A stretch of 64,000 bases of DNA from Planctomycetota bacterium. GTDB taxonomy: Bacteria > Planctomycetota > Phycisphaerae > WQYP01. The translations under genes and the position numbers were made by a program. The notes beneath the pieces were generated by a model. The model was not told the origin of the DNA. It saw only the letters and a program-made list of their open reading frames with translations, and searched no databases. The DNA lies in NCBI GenBank assembly GCA_021818445.1, contig JAKAEB010000009.1:1-64000 (forward strand). Reading direction: 5' to 3'. Shown one piece after another: positions 30,301 to 38,786 of the stretch (positions within the stretch are counted from its first letter, which is position 1; each line of letters opens with the position of its first letter).

Positions 30301-30507
30301 TTTGGCGTAGTGCCGCTTTTAATTGCCACCGGTGCCGGTGCGGTAAGCCGCTTTGATATGGGTCTGATGCTGGCTTCCGGCCTGGCCATAGGCTGCCTCT
30401 TTTCGTTGTATGTGGTCCCGGTGATTTATTCCTTTATCGCATCGGTTAAAAAGCCGCAGTCGCAAACACAGCCGGTGCTGGAAGCCACCGCCCCTGCAGG
30501 CCACTAA
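27400..30507 (+). CDS. RND efflux permease, HAE1 family
   Basis: A 1035-residue proton-driven multidrug-type RND transporter. Twelve membrane helices are arranged 1+5 / 1+5 around two large periplasmic loops. TM4 carries the proton-relay aspartates in LAIGLVVDDAIIVVENI near residues 400-415. TM10-11 has the paired lysine in LITLIGLITKQGILIVEFAN near residue 925. N-terminal phrases such as TAYPGASPSTVQ and GTSTEGTSTI are typical of AcrB/MexB-like pumps. Substrates are not deducible. It is the last gene of the operon with the outer membrane channel and adaptor. Length is normal and no frameshift is seen. Confidence 0.96.
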   Translation: MKFTDIFVKRWVLASAINLIILILGLRAWLTMTVREYPNVISTTVTVSTAYPGASPSTVQGFITSRLEQAIAQAPNIDYMTGTSTEGTSTIACNMVLNSNPNSDIAQILAKVKQVASQLPPQSQSPTVNESVGDTRALMYLAFYSSKLSGQQINDYLLRVIQPEIQSLPGVSQAQILPPGTGSSGNSFAVRAWLEPNKMAALGITPSDVYNAIANNNSISAVGRLRGKNIAEVITATTQLKNINQFKDLIVKKSGSAIIYLKDVAHVVLGAQNYNASVLLNGKRAVFMGIQTTPDANDLAVAHAAHIMFAKIKKNLPPGLHATIGFDGSTYIKVAIADVENTVLITLGIVVLVVFLFLGSLRALIIPAVAIPLSIVGAGTFALASGFSINLLTLLAIILAIGLVVDDAIIVVENIQRHVDEGMKPAAAAVRGARELAGPIVVMSSTLAAVFAPIGLMGGLTGSLFSEFAFTLVFAVFVSMVVALTLSPMLSSHLLKPPRPHGLVSLLDQIFDTVRRIYIYTLEAVLKIRIAVLIAAAGIFISIPFLVMGAKSELAPTEDQGILFFTGTGPATATLHYMSKYAAQIKKICDSFPQTDRVFQVNGFSFVSPGQNTLVGGMLLKPWNQRTVTQQEILPVLDKKLKSVTGVQVAAFPLPSLPGSAGGFPVQFVIKTTHGFAKLDQVANRLLKAAMASHKFVFLTKDIRYDDPQVQIRIHRKIAADLGFTAGQITADLQPLLGGNFVNRFDLKGRSYKVIPQVPDARRATASDLKNYYIRTASGAMVPLSTIVSIRHVVQPEFIAQFQQLNAATIEGVPAPGVSLGQALTYLKNESKKLMPPGYAVDYASQSRQYLEQGNAIVVTFALSIILVFLMMAAQFESFIDPLIVMFTVPMSIFGALIFLFLGVATLNIYTEVGLITLIGLITKQGILIVEFANRLQEEEGLNRHAAIVKASSVRLRPILMTTGAMVFGVVPLLIATGAGAVSRFDMGLMLASGLAIGCLFSLYVVPVIYSFIASVKKPQSQTQPVLEATAPAGH

Positions 30508-30668
30508 GCTGAAGCCACCATGCACGGCGGTGTGCCGAGGGAAATGAGCCTTTCATGTACGGGGGCGCGGTCGATTCGGAGCCTGTCCGCCTTGGTGTCT
30601 CTCCGCCCTGACCATTTACATGTAATACCGCATATAATCTGCCGCTTGGGCCATATGGAGTTGTCATT

Positions 30669-31625
30669 TTGAAACGCTTCAAAGACCTTACAGAGCAGGA
30701 AATCCTGGCATTGGCCATCTCAATGGAAGAGGACGATGGCAAAACCTACGGCGAGTTCGCCGAGCATCTTGCCGCCGGCTTTCCCGCCTCGGCAAAAATG
30801 TTCACCGCCATGCAGCAGGAAGAATCCGATCATCGTCGCCGACTCCTCGATGTCTATATTGAACGCTTCGGGGAACACATGCCCCCGATCACCCGCGAAG
30901 ATATCAGCGGCTTTGTAAAACGACGCCCGAAATGGCTGGTGCTTCAATCCGGCATTAACGCCATTCGCCAGCAGGCGGAAATTATGGAATTGGAAACCCG
31001 CAACTTTTACCAAAAGGCCGCCGCCCGCTGCACTCACGCCTCCACCCGCAAACTGCTCGGTGACCTGGCCCAGGAGGAACAAAAGCACTCGGCTTCGGCC
31101 GCCAACCTTGAAAAAGAGCTTGTCACCGATGACCAAAAAAAGATTGAATCCGAGGCCCAGGCCCGCATGTTTGTGCTGCAAATTGTCCAGCCCGGTCTGG
31201 TTGGGCTTATGGATGGATCTGTTTCAACGCTCGCACCGCTTTTTGCCGCCGCTTTTGCCACGCACGACAGCTTTCAGGCTTTTGTCGTCGGCATCGCTGC
31301 CGCAGTCGGGGCAGGCATTTCCATGGGCTTTGCCGAGGCACTCTCAGATGATGGTTCACTTACCGGCCGCGGGCACCCGCTGGTTCGCGGAGTGGTGTGC
31401 GGACTGATGACCACCGCCGGCGGCCTGGGGCATACGCTCCCTTATCTGATACCCGACTTCCGGGTAGCCACCGGCATAGCAGTGGTGGTGGTATGTATCG
31501 AGTTGGTTGCTATCAGCTTTATTCGCTACCGGTACATGGATACGCCGTTCCTGCGGGCGGCATTCCAAATAGTGGTGGGGGGCATTCTCGTTTTTCTGGC
31601 GGGAATTCTATTTGGCTCGCTTTGA
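30669..31625 (+). CDS. MbfA-like membrane ferritin (rubrerythrin domain plus VIT1/CCC1 transporter)
   Basis: A 318-residue two-part protein. Residues 1-150 form a ferritin-like four-helix domain with diiron ligands in [34 protein letters not shown] and [11 protein letters not shown]. Residues about 175-318 form a VIT1/CCC1-type transporter with about five membrane helices ([35 protein letters not shown]). This arrangement matches MbfA, the membrane-bound ferritin that exports iron in Bradyrhizobium and Agrobacterium. The start is TTG at 30669 with GGAG nine bases upstream. It is probably monocistronic: it sits 161 bases after the RND operon and just before tRNA-Leu. Confidence 0.9.
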   Translation: MKRFKDLTEQEILALAISMEEDDGKTYGEFAEHLAAGFPASAKMFTAMQQEESDHRRRLLDVYIERFGEHMPPITREDISGFVKRRPKWLVLQSGINAIRQQAEIMELETRNFYQKAAARCTHASTRKLLGDLAQEEQKHSASAANLEKELVTDDQKKIESEAQARMFVLQIVQPGLVGLMDGSVSTLAPLFAAAFATHDSFQAFVVGIAAAVGAGISMGFAEALSDDGSLTGRGHPLVRGVVCGLMTTAGGLGHTLPYLIPDFRVATGIAVVVVCIELVAISFIRYRYMDTPFLRAAFQIVVGGILVFLAGILFGSL

Positions 31626-31747
31626 ACCCTTTCCCAAACACGCCGAACGTACCCCCAGTCCCCGGATGCACGGCGTGCCGGGCGAAGTTTACGCGGCAGT
31701 TTTCAAGCGGAGGGTTTTGCCCTAAAGTGCTCTCCTGCTGCAGGCAA

Positions 31748-31832
31748 GCCCGGGTGGCGGAATGGCAGACGCTCAGGACTTAAAATCCTGTGACCGTTTT
31801 CGGTCGTGCGGGTTCGACTCCCGCCCCGGGCA
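31748..31832 (+). tRNA. tRNA-Leu (TAA)
   Basis: An 85-base class II tRNA: acceptor GCCCGGG/CCCGGGC, anticodon arm CAGGA-CTTAAAA-TCCTG giving anticodon TAA, a long variable arm GACCG-TTTT-CGGTC, T arm with GGTTCGACTCCC, and A as discriminator. CCA is not encoded. Confidence 0.96.
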
Positions 31833-32113
31833 TGTACCGGTGGGTTTACGGTTTACGGTTTGCGGTGGCGGCATCGACTCGGCATCGCGCGTGCCGTGGG
31901 GCCACGCGGCTTACACGGGTATCCGGACACCGGATGGGCGGCGGGCGCGTAATGGCGACCGGAAAATGCAACGCGGGGGGAAAATGCCCCGTGCGGGCGC
32001 GAAGCTCGCCGTCGCCTTGCGATGGGCGCTTGGACGGATGCGGGTGCGACCCCGGCGCTGCCAGTTCAATCGCCCCGGACATTCCTGTCGCCAGCGATTA
32101 AACTATTTGCCTG
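31833..32113. other. Unassigned GC-rich spacer
   Basis: 281 bases after tRNA-Leu. It begins with a short tandem repeat (TTTACGG twice, then TTTGCGG) and then has several self-complementary GC-rich segments. No open frame with a credible start or ribosome site, and no RNA family I can name, is visible. Confidence 0.4.
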
Positions 32114-32854
32114 ATGCCCAGACGCAAGCGTAATCCTCATTCATCTCATGGCATCCGCCTGGTGCAATCGCCGGCGGATATCCGCGGCGATCATTGCGTG
32201 CTGCTGGTTCAATCGGCGGCGCAGCTTGATGCCGTTCTCGCCCTGCCGCCGCCTCAAAATTTCAGACGCATTTGGGGAATGTGTGCACCATTCATCATCC
32301 GCAGTGAAATTTTGCCCGCCGTTATCGGGCGGATTGAACGGGTGGCGTATTTCGATTCACCCGACCATCTGTCACCCATCAAGCGAAAGGCTATTGAACA
32401 ATTCGACTCATCCGTGGTGCTCGGATCGCTTTTTGATTCCTCCACTGGCCTGCTCACCTTGATGCGGGCTGACCTGGTCAGTGTCCCCATTTCGACCGAT
32501 GTGTTAAAAAAATATTTAGGTGCCATTAAGTTACGCCCTGAACTTTCAGCCGACGGCACAATGCTCAGCAGTGCGGGAAAAAGCGTTCCGGTGGTTAATC
32601 TGCTGATGGAAACCGATGCGGTGTTTCGGCGTGAATTCCGCCGCCGCACCTGGGCACAGCAGCGCGATCTGGCTTCCCGCATCCGCCACTTGCGCAAACT
32701 GCGGCGTGCCCGACGGGAGGATTTTCCGGGTCTGACATCCAAAACTATTGCCCGTATCGAACGCGGAGAGATCAAAATGCCGCAACGGGAAACGCTTCGG
32801 CTTATTGCCATCCATCTCGGGGTGGAGATCGATCAGTTGCTGACCGGCTTGTAG
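32114..32854 (+). CDS. XRE-type helix-turn-helix protein with unknown N-terminal domain
   Basis: A 246-residue protein. The last 65 residues form a Cro/CI-type helix-turn-helix (REDFPGLTSKTIARIERGEIKMPQRETLRLIAIHLGV), so it is expected to bind DNA. Residues 1-180 are an alpha/beta domain I cannot assign; it resembles no ligand-binding family I recognise. The segment RREFRRRTWAQQRDLASRIRHLRKLRRAR is strongly basic. There is no clear ribosome-binding site before the ATG at 32114, so the start may differ. It is convergent with the GlmU-like gene, 33 bases apart at their ends. Confidence 0.7.
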   Translation: MPRRKRNPHSSHGIRLVQSPADIRGDHCVLLVQSAAQLDAVLALPPPQNFRRIWGMCAPFIIRSEILPAVIGRIERVAYFDSPDHLSPIKRKAIEQFDSSVVLGSLFDSSTGLLTLMRADLVSVPISTDVLKKYLGAIKLRPELSADGTMLSSAGKSVPVVNLLMETDAVFRREFRRRTWAQQRDLASRIRHLRKLRRARREDFPGLTSKTIARIERGEIKMPQRETLRLIAIHLGVEIDQLLTGL

Positions 32855-32886
32855 GTGGTAGGGCCGCGTGCTGCAATAATCACGGG

Positions 32887-34131
32887 TTACTGTGGCAGCC
32901 AGCCGTATTCTTCCACCGAGCTGTAACTGGAAAGAATGCGATTAAAGATATCCTGATCGGCAAGTGTTAATTCCACATTGCGCCGGGCCATCGCCTGCCG
33001 GGCGGTCGCCGTCATTTTATTAAAATCCAGACGGCTGATACCCTCATCGGTCACCCACGAAAAGCTCGGCACAAACTTGGGGGGTCGCGATGTAACCACA
33101 TGGCTCGCAAAGCCCACCACCGAGCCGGTACTCAGCATGGTGCCAATGCCCAGCTTGGCGTGGTCCCCGATAATGGAACCCATAAATTTCAGGCCGGTGG
33201 GGCGGGGCCGCCCATTGATCGGAACGCGCACTTCGCCGAGTGTATTTTTCAGATTACTCGTGATCGTTCCGGCACCAATGTTCACCCACTCACCGATTAC
33301 ACTATTGCCCAGAAAGCCATCATGCTGTTTGTTGGCAAATCCTTGAAACAGGCAGGCAGAAACTTCCCCACCAACACGGCAGTGGGGGCCCAGCACCGTC
33401 TCTTCTCGAATGTCCGCCCCGGTGCGGATGACGCAGTGTTCGCCAATGTAAACCGGCCCGGTGATTACCGCGTTGGGGCGAATAATTACATGATTGTCAA
33501 TCCAAACCGGCCCATTGGTGGCGTCTACAATTACGCCGGGGAATATTTGAACCTCGCTGCCGACATAAATATTCTCCTCCGCCAGCACATACACACCTTT
33601 CATCGGTTTGCTTTTTTTGGCGTTACCTCGGCGCTTAAAATCTTCCTCCAGCAAAGGTCGAATGTGACGCAGAAGATCCCACGGATAGCGAATCATGGTG
33701 GCATCGATAACACCATTGGCCATTTCGCGACTCAAGTCGTCGAGGAATTTAGATCGCACAATACGTTTGAGATCAATGGTCTTAAGACGCGATCCGGAGA
33801 TATGCATCCATGCAAAATCGTCGCCCGCAATTCCGGCCGAATCCGGCGGCGGTTCTTGAAATGCTTCGGTCATCAGCCAGCGGCCGTTGATAAATATGGC
33901 ACCGCGGGCCGGTATCACCGGCGGGTTGATGGGTATGCCCAGTTTGTCGCGGTATTTCACCGCCAACGTGTCACGGACCAAAAGCCCGTCGGGGGGACGC
34001 GGTAAGTTACGGAGCATTCTGTCTATGAGCAAGTCGCTTCCGCAACGCAAAAGCGAAGCAGGGCGGTTGTATGTAAGTGGAAACAGGTCGTCCACCCGGT
34101 GGTCTTCAAGGATGTAAATCGGAACCGTCAT
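32887..34131 (-). CDS. GlmU-like putative sugar nucleotidyltransferase with left-handed beta-helix
   Basis: A 414-residue protein. The N-terminal 190 residues correspond to a degenerate nucleotidyltransferase-like domain (YILEDHRVDDLFPLTYNRPASLLRCG). The C-terminal half is a hexapeptide-repeat left-handed helix (GVYVLAEENIYVGSEVQIFPGVIVD, VIIRPNAVITGPVYIGEHCVIRTGAD, GEWVNIGAGTITSNLKNT), very like the acetyltransferase half of GlmU. This architecture is seen in a GlmU-related family of Bacteroidetes and Planctomycetes with unproven substrate. The ATG at 34131 is chosen over an in-frame TTG at 34143. A role in cell-envelope sugar nucleotide supply is inferred. No neighbours suggest a pathway. 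Confidence 0.8.
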   Translation of the reverse strand: MTVPIYILEDHRVDDLFPLTYNRPASLLRCGSDLLIDRMLRNLPRPPDGLLVRDTLAVKYRDKLGIPINPPVIPARGAIFINGRWLMTEAFQEPPPDSAGIAGDDFAWMHISGSRLKTIDLKRIVRSKFLDDLSREMANGVIDATMIRYPWDLLRHIRPLLEEDFKRRGNAKKSKPMKGVYVLAEENIYVGSEVQIFPGVIVDATNGPVWIDNHVIIRPNAVITGPVYIGEHCVIRTGADIREETVLGPHCRVGGEVSACLFQGFANKQHDGFLGNSVIGEWVNIGAGTITSNLKNTLGEVRVPINGRPRPTGLKFMGSIIGDHAKLGIGTMLSTGSVVGFASHVVTSRPPKFVPSFSWVTDEGISRLDFNKMTATARQAMARRNVELTLADQDIFNRILSSYSSVEEYGWLPQ

Positions 34132-34143
34132 AGGTGAGTCCAA

Positions 34144-34947
34144 TCCGTTGGCACGGCGATCATGATCGCCTGACTACATCTATTATCGGCGAATTCCGCA
34201 TTTCCCTTCGGAAATGCTAAAAAAACCTCCACCGCAATGTCGTGAGGCGGTAAAGCTCGAACCCTTATATAAAGGGCGGACCAGCGCAAGTAGCGGTTCA
34301 GGACTTCCACAACTGTTCCGATAAATCGGAACCAGGCTTGTCCGTTCTCGCCATCTCGGGGTCCTGGCTAGTGCTCATCGGTCCGAGGCAATACACCGCT
34401 CTAGCTCGAACATGGCAGAGGTGAAAGAACTGTAGCCGCGCCATCGTAGAATTGCAACTGATTCGGGTTCCTTCCCAACCTTATATCAGCCCTATAACCC
34501 TGCATGAACCATTACCAACGAAATCATGAAAATGTGCCCTGCCGCATGACGCCGCTTAGAGCCTGTTTGGCAACTCCGCCGGGAACGCCCGGGAGGCGGA
34601 AATCGGCCGTCTGCGGCGTCCTCAATCCTCAACATATTACGGAATATGCTTCGGATCAGCGGCCTGGCATCCATCCATTTTCCACCCCCATCAACCCGCA
34701 TCGGACTTTTCAAACAGGCTCTCAAGGATTTTTGCGGTTCCTCACCATGCTCGTAATGCCGATACCATTAAAAAAATACAAGCCCCGCCCGCAGGGTATG
34801 TCAACGCGTGATTCACATCTTGGCGGCATGCAGGCGATTGGGTACCGCCCATTTTACTTATTGACCTCAGCATTGCGATCTCCCCCAGCCAGCGGATATA
34901 ACACGGTTAGGGAAAAACAACTTAGGTCTTACTGATAGCGAGACGCC
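34144..34947. other. Long gene-free region with a MITE-like element
   Basis: About 800 bases with no coding sequence I can support. It contains an 18-base inverted repeat (GTTCCGAT-AA-ATCGGAAC) at 34315-34332 and a MITE-like element at 34558-34722. The remaining sequence includes short hairpins but no recognised RNA. Confidence 0.6.
34558..34722. mobile_element. MITE-like element with 12-bp terminal inverted repeats
   Basis: AGAGCCTGTTTG at 34558-34569 and its exact complement at 34711-34722 bound a 165-base non-coding unit. The end GAGCCTGTTTG resembles the inverted repeats of IS5-group elements. The flanking trinucleotides TTA and TCA fit the TNA target preference but are not identical. 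Too short to encode a transposase, so presumably non-autonomous. Confidence 0.55.
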
Positions 34948-37344
34948 ATGCAATCCAAACGACCGCTGCTGCATCGATCGTGGGGCTTATCGAGTTCAAA
35001 ACGATGGCAGTTCAGCACACAACGGATAATGCACGTAGCCCGGCGATGGGCGCAATTGGCCATCTTCGCTGGGGCGGCGCTGCTCAATTGTGGCGGTGTA
35101 GTTCAGGCGGCTAAGGCGGCACCGGCAGTCAAACGCGTCGTCCAGCCAACGAAATTATTGCATTTCGCACCCTACGCTCATGCCTTGATGACAACGAGCT
35201 TGGTGGTTGGAAAAGGGGGAAACATCTGGATCGGCACGGAAAGTGCTGGGCTGTGGCATTGCGTGCTAACAGGCAACACTGTCCGCGATGGAGATGTATT
35301 TTCTAAAAACGTCCCGAAGAATCAATATGCCCTGCCAGTCAATATTTACACCGCTGCGCTTGATGCGCAAGGCCGCCTCTGGCTTGGCTCGTTGCGTCAC
35401 GGCGTCGGGGTTATCAGTGGGGATAAATTTCAGTCTTATCAAACCATCCCGGGGCTGGGGCGGGATGCGGCCTCGGTCAATGGGCCTCTGGGGCAAAGGG
35501 TATTTGCCATTGCTGTGTCGCCTGTTGATTCCAGCATCTGGATCGGCACCGACAGTGGGCTTTCACGGTATGAACCCAAATTCCATCGCTGGCAATATTA
35601 CACCATGGCAGATGGGCTCCCGTCCGACGCCATCTCGGCATTGGCGTTTGCACCGGATGGCACTCTATATGTCGGACTGCAGGCCGATGGCTTGGCCGTG
35701 GGCAAGGCGAATGATCATTATCGTCACTGGGTGCACATCGGCGGTCCGCTGCATGTGCCGCTGACGGCCTTCGGCAAGGGGCTGCCATGCCCCTATGTTA
35801 ATGCCATCGCAATTCAGACTGCGATAACCGGCAACCGTAAACCTGCGTCAAATTACCGCATATATGTGGGCACAGTTGACGGGTTGGCCATTGGCCTTGA
35901 CGGCGGTCGTCGTTGGCAATTTATTCGCGGTCGCAATTATTTCGCTAAGGACAGGTTCATGTATCCGCCACCGCGCAACCTTGGTAACTTCAAGCGGGTG
36001 GCCCCCAGATTTCTCATGTCCTCGGATTACATCACTGCAATTGCCGTCGAACCGAACGGGTCAATCTGGATAGGGCATCGCGACACAGGTGCCGATATGT
36101 TGACCCTTAGCCGCGGGAAATTAGCACGCGCCATATTTACGCCCATTAACGCGCTCAACGGAGATTACATATCTGCCTTTGCGGTCATGCCGAAAGGACG
36201 GACACTGGTCGGCGTCTATGGTGGCGGGGTATATGTATTTCAATCGGCTGCCCGGCCCCACGGCGCACTTGCCAGCGTACACCGGCACGCGGCGGCAAAC
36301 GAAATAATTGCCCCGCTTCCTCGCCCGGCACCCGCGCCAGCGGCCAAATCGCTCAAGAACCTGATACAGCAGATAAAGGCAGGGCTGGCGGCACCGGCCG
36401 ATGTGGCGGTTCTTCGTGAGGACTGGTCCACGCAAGGCGACTGGCTTGGTCACTACGGCGTCAACTACGCACGGTTATGCTGTGGATACACCAACTACGC
36501 CAATGCGGAAGAGCAGTTTTTCGGCGGCCAGGGCGCATGCAGAATTCTGCGCGAGCAATCCCCTTATCCGCAGTTTTTCAATCAGGGTGATTGGGCCGCA
36601 TATCTGGCATGGACGAATTCACCATTGCGGTCCACGCTCTATTTTCCCAATGCGCGCATGCGGGTGGAGGGAGAATGGAATGATGCCGGTGGCCGCTATC
36701 CCCGTTACACCGACGGCCCGGACATGTGGCTGAAGGTAAAAATTCCACACGGTCTGTATGTATTGAGTTTTTATTTACACAATAAAGACGGGCAAACTGG
36801 GATGAACAAAATTCGCGACTATCTCGCCATGGTATACCCCAGGGGCGAAAACCCAACCCTCGCCCTGAAGCACGAAAAACCATTGGCCGTCAGCCGTATC
36901 TATCAGTTTTTCGGCGGAGAATACTGCCGGTTCCTTCTCAAAGGCCCGGGAGATTATCAGGTGCGTCTGAAAAGAAACTACGGCTTCTGGATGCCGGTGC
37001 AGGGCATGTTCCTGGATCGGTTCTCCGGCCGCAAATCACACGCCGGCTACAACCATCTCGACGGGTTGCCATTGAACACGTATCGTCCGCCGCCCTGTTC
37101 GCCGTCCCAGCTTGTCGCCGCGTCGGCGGCGTGGCAACTGTGGAAACTGACGGGCCAAACCAACGCGTGCAGCCGGCGCGACCTACCCCTGCGCCGCATG
37201 GCGCAAGTGGCGGCGTATCGTTACGCTTATGCCCATCATTTTCCCAAATTATTGCTGCGCCGTTGGCGCTGGAGATTGCGTGTGTGGAATCATAACGACT
37301 CCCTTCGATTCAACTCCGTCATGCGGAAGTTGAATCATCGCTGA
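34948..37344 (+). CDS. Secreted beta-propeller protein (two-component-regulator-type repeats)
   Basis: A 798-residue exported protein. A hydrophobic segment (LAIFAGAALLNCGGVVQA) after a basic leader is a signal peptide; an internal ATG at 35029 would give a more usual signal length. Residues about 70-430 contain Reg_prop-type blades, seen as GNIWIGTESAGLWH, GRLWLGSLRHGVGV, SSIWIGTDSGLSRY and GSIWIGHRDTGAD. The C-terminal 350 residues form a separate unknown domain (ending around MRKLNHR). No kinase or output domain is present, so this is not a classic hybrid sensor; binding of an extracellular ligand is inferred. Its 3' end is overlapped antisense by the integrated element's integrase frame. 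Confidence 0.75.
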   Translation: MQSKRPLLHRSWGLSSSKRWQFSTQRIMHVARRWAQLAIFAGAALLNCGGVVQAAKAAPAVKRVVQPTKLLHFAPYAHALMTTSLVVGKGGNIWIGTESAGLWHCVLTGNTVRDGDVFSKNVPKNQYALPVNIYTAALDAQGRLWLGSLRHGVGVISGDKFQSYQTIPGLGRDAASVNGPLGQRVFAIAVSPVDSSIWIGTDSGLSRYEPKFHRWQYYTMADGLPSDAISALAFAPDGTLYVGLQADGLAVGKANDHYRHWVHIGGPLHVPLTAFGKGLPCPYVNAIAIQTAITGNRKPASNYRIYVGTVDGLAIGLDGGRRWQFIRGRNYFAKDRFMYPPPRNLGNFKRVAPRFLMSSDYITAIAVEPNGSIWIGHRDTGADMLTLSRGKLARAIFTPINALNGDYISAFAVMPKGRTLVGVYGGGVYVFQSAARPHGALASVHRHAAANEIIAPLPRPAPAPAAKSLKNLIQQIKAGLAAPADVAVLREDWSTQGDWLGHYGVNYARLCCGYTNYANAEEQFFGGQGACRILREQSPYPQFFNQGDWAAYLAWTNSPLRSTLYFPNARMRVEGEWNDAGGRYPRYTDGPDMWLKVKIPHGLYVLSFYLHNKDGQTGMNKIRDYLAMVYPRGENPTLALKHEKPLAVSRIYQFFGGEYCRFLLKGPGDYQVRLKRNYGFWMPVQGMFLDRFSGRKSHAGYNHLDGLPLNTYRPPPCSPSQLVAASAAWQLWKLTGQTNACSRRDLPLRRMAQVAAYRYAYAHHFPKLLLRRWRWRLRVWNHNDSLRFNSVMRKLNHR

Positions 37345-38688
37345 CATAAACCGCTGCGCCGCTTGGCACACTGCGTCATCCAGCGATCTTGGCTGATTGT
37401 GGGGGGTTCGAGTCCCATCGCCCGCCGTATTAAAATTATCAATATCCATAGGGGTTTTACGCGTATCCATAGGGGGTTTCTCACTTTCGCCTGTTGGGTC
37501 ATCTAATAAGTTACTATTGTGTGATTGCGCACCAAAGCGCACCGAAACGCGTGGTGTTTGGTGCATTAGTGGTGCATGATTTGGTGCGTCGGTTGGCAGG
37601 CTGGGTGGTGATAGGTTGTCGGTGCCGGTCATCACTTGGGCGGTTGGCAGTGTGGGTAGTGTCAGTCCGTGTAAGGCACTGGCAGTATCGGTGATGCCAA
37701 GGTGCGTGTAGACCTTGGCGGTCAGTTCCACGGTTGAATGACGCATCAGTTGCTGGGCGGCCTTAAGGGTGGTGCCGCTACGCACCAGCCGGGTGCAGAA
37801 TGTGTGACGCAGACTATGAAAGCACAAACCCGTATCGTGGGGGATGCCAGCCTTACGCAAGTCGTTGCGAAAGCATTTCATGGTGGGGATGGCAGCGAAT
37901 ACCTTGGCTTTGGGATGCCCGGCCATCATGCCGCGAAACAAGGTAACCAGTTCCGGGTGCATCGGCAGTACGTCATCGCGGCCATTCTTGGTGGTGGTTG
38001 CCCGCAGTTGAATGAATGCCGGTAGGGCATCAAGCCGTAGGTCGCCCCATTGCAGTTGACGGAGTTCGCCACGGCGTAGGCCGGTCAATAGGGCGGTCAG
38101 ATACACGTCGCGGCGTGGTGATGGCGTGTGGGCCAGCAGTGCTGCCATCTGGTCATCCGTAAGGGCGCTACGGCGGTTAGGCAGTTCCCGCAGCGGTGCG
38201 ATGGGTGCAACAGGGTTGGCAACCAGCCGTTCGTGCTTAAGGCACCAGTTGCAGAATGCCTTTAGGCATGCCAGATGCCGGTTATGTGTGCCGGGCGACA
38301 TGCCGCCATCGATCAGCCGGTTGAATAGCTTGCGTGCAGAGTCGGTGGTGATATCGCGTAACCGCACCCATGCGGCATCGCGAAACACACGCTTAAGCAT
38401 CATGCGAATCATGTATAGGTGCTTGGTCGCAAACCCGTGCCGGGTACAGTCAGCAAGGTAATCGTCAAGGTGTTGGGCCAGCAGGGTGTCGGCGGCGTCG
38501 GTTTGCGGTGTAAGCAGTCCCGCCGCACGGCGGTCGGCGATGGATTGCAGTCGGGTCAGTTCGGCAAGGGATGCAGCCTTGTCCGTGAACAAGGTAACGT
38601 TCCGCCATTTGCCATCGGCACGGACCTTGCCAATCCATGTGGATGATGGTTGACCATTTGGCAGTGTCCGCTTGAATAAGCTAGGCAT
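37249..38688 (-). CDS. Tyrosine recombinase (integrase) whose gene spans the attachment site
   Basis: A 479-residue tyrosine recombinase in its integrated form. An N-terminal SAM-like core-binding domain (about residues 80-165) precedes the catalytic domain with the expected residues: arginine in TGLRRGEL, HSLRHTF (HxxR), histidine in LMRHSTVE and the tyrosine nucleophile in KVYTHLGI. The ATG at 38688 follows GGAGCC. The tail contains repeated TGGTGCA words and then a 22-base copy of the tRNA-Gly 3' end (37404-37425). The frame crosses the left junction at 37380-37391, so the last 43 codons are host sequence. In the excised circle they would be replaced by 52 codons now at 42003-42160. Confidence 0.93.
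   Translation of the reverse strand: MPSLFKRTLPNGQPSSTWIGKVRADGKWRNVTLFTDKAASLAELTRLQSIADRRAAGLLTPQTDAADTLLAQHLDDYLADCTRHGFATKHLYMIRMMLKRVFRDAAWVRLRDITTDSARKLFNRLIDGGMSPGTHNRHLACLKAFCNWCLKHERLVANPVAPIAPLRELPNRRSALTDDQMAALLAHTPSPRRDVYLTALLTGLRRGELRQLQWGDLRLDALPAFIQLRATTTKNGRDDVLPMHPELVTLFRGMMAGHPKAKVFAAIPTMKCFRNDLRKAGIPHDTGLCFHSLRHTFCTRLVRSGTTLKAAQQLMRHSTVELTAKVYTHLGITDTASALHGLTLPTLPTAQVMTGTDNLSPPSLPTDAPNHAPLMHQTPRVSVRFGAQSHNSNLLDDPTGESEKPPMDTRKTPMDIDNFNTAGDGTRTPHNQPRSLDDAVCQAAQRFMSAMIQLPHDGVESKGVVMIPHTQSPAPTAQQ
37380..37391. repeat. attL core (12-bp direct repeat)
   Basis: CCAGCGATCTTG, identical to 42161-42172. Here it is followed by GGCTGATTGTGG and then the tRNA-Gly-like 22 bases of the element. 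Confidence 0.8.
37404..37451. repeat. tRNA-Gly 3'-end copy next to attL
   Basis: Forty-seven of 48 bases match, in inverted orientation, the end of tRNA-Gly and its flank at 10183-10230. The one mismatch is the discriminator position. It contains the T-loop and acceptor strand of the tRNA but no complete tRNA, showing that the element's ancestor used the tRNA gene. Confidence 0.85.
37559..37579 (+). repeat. 21-bp repeat, copy 2 (candidate arm-type site)
   Basis: Identical to 42097-42117 in the same orientation and to 10055-10075 inverted. It lies within the integrase 3' region, 168 bases inside attL. Confidence 0.65.
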
Positions 38689-38786
38689 GATCGTGGCTCC
38701 AATAAGGGTGATTTTACCGTTGGCATGTGGCACATACCAGATGCCGGGAATTGCCTATTTTTTAGGCAGTGAAAGTAGTGCCAAAA

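Noticed and set aside
37380-37425. A second tRNA-Gly gene
   Set aside because: Only the 3' half is tRNA-like. The CAGC-N7-GCTG hairpin lacks the invariant U33 and there is no 5' acceptor or D arm.
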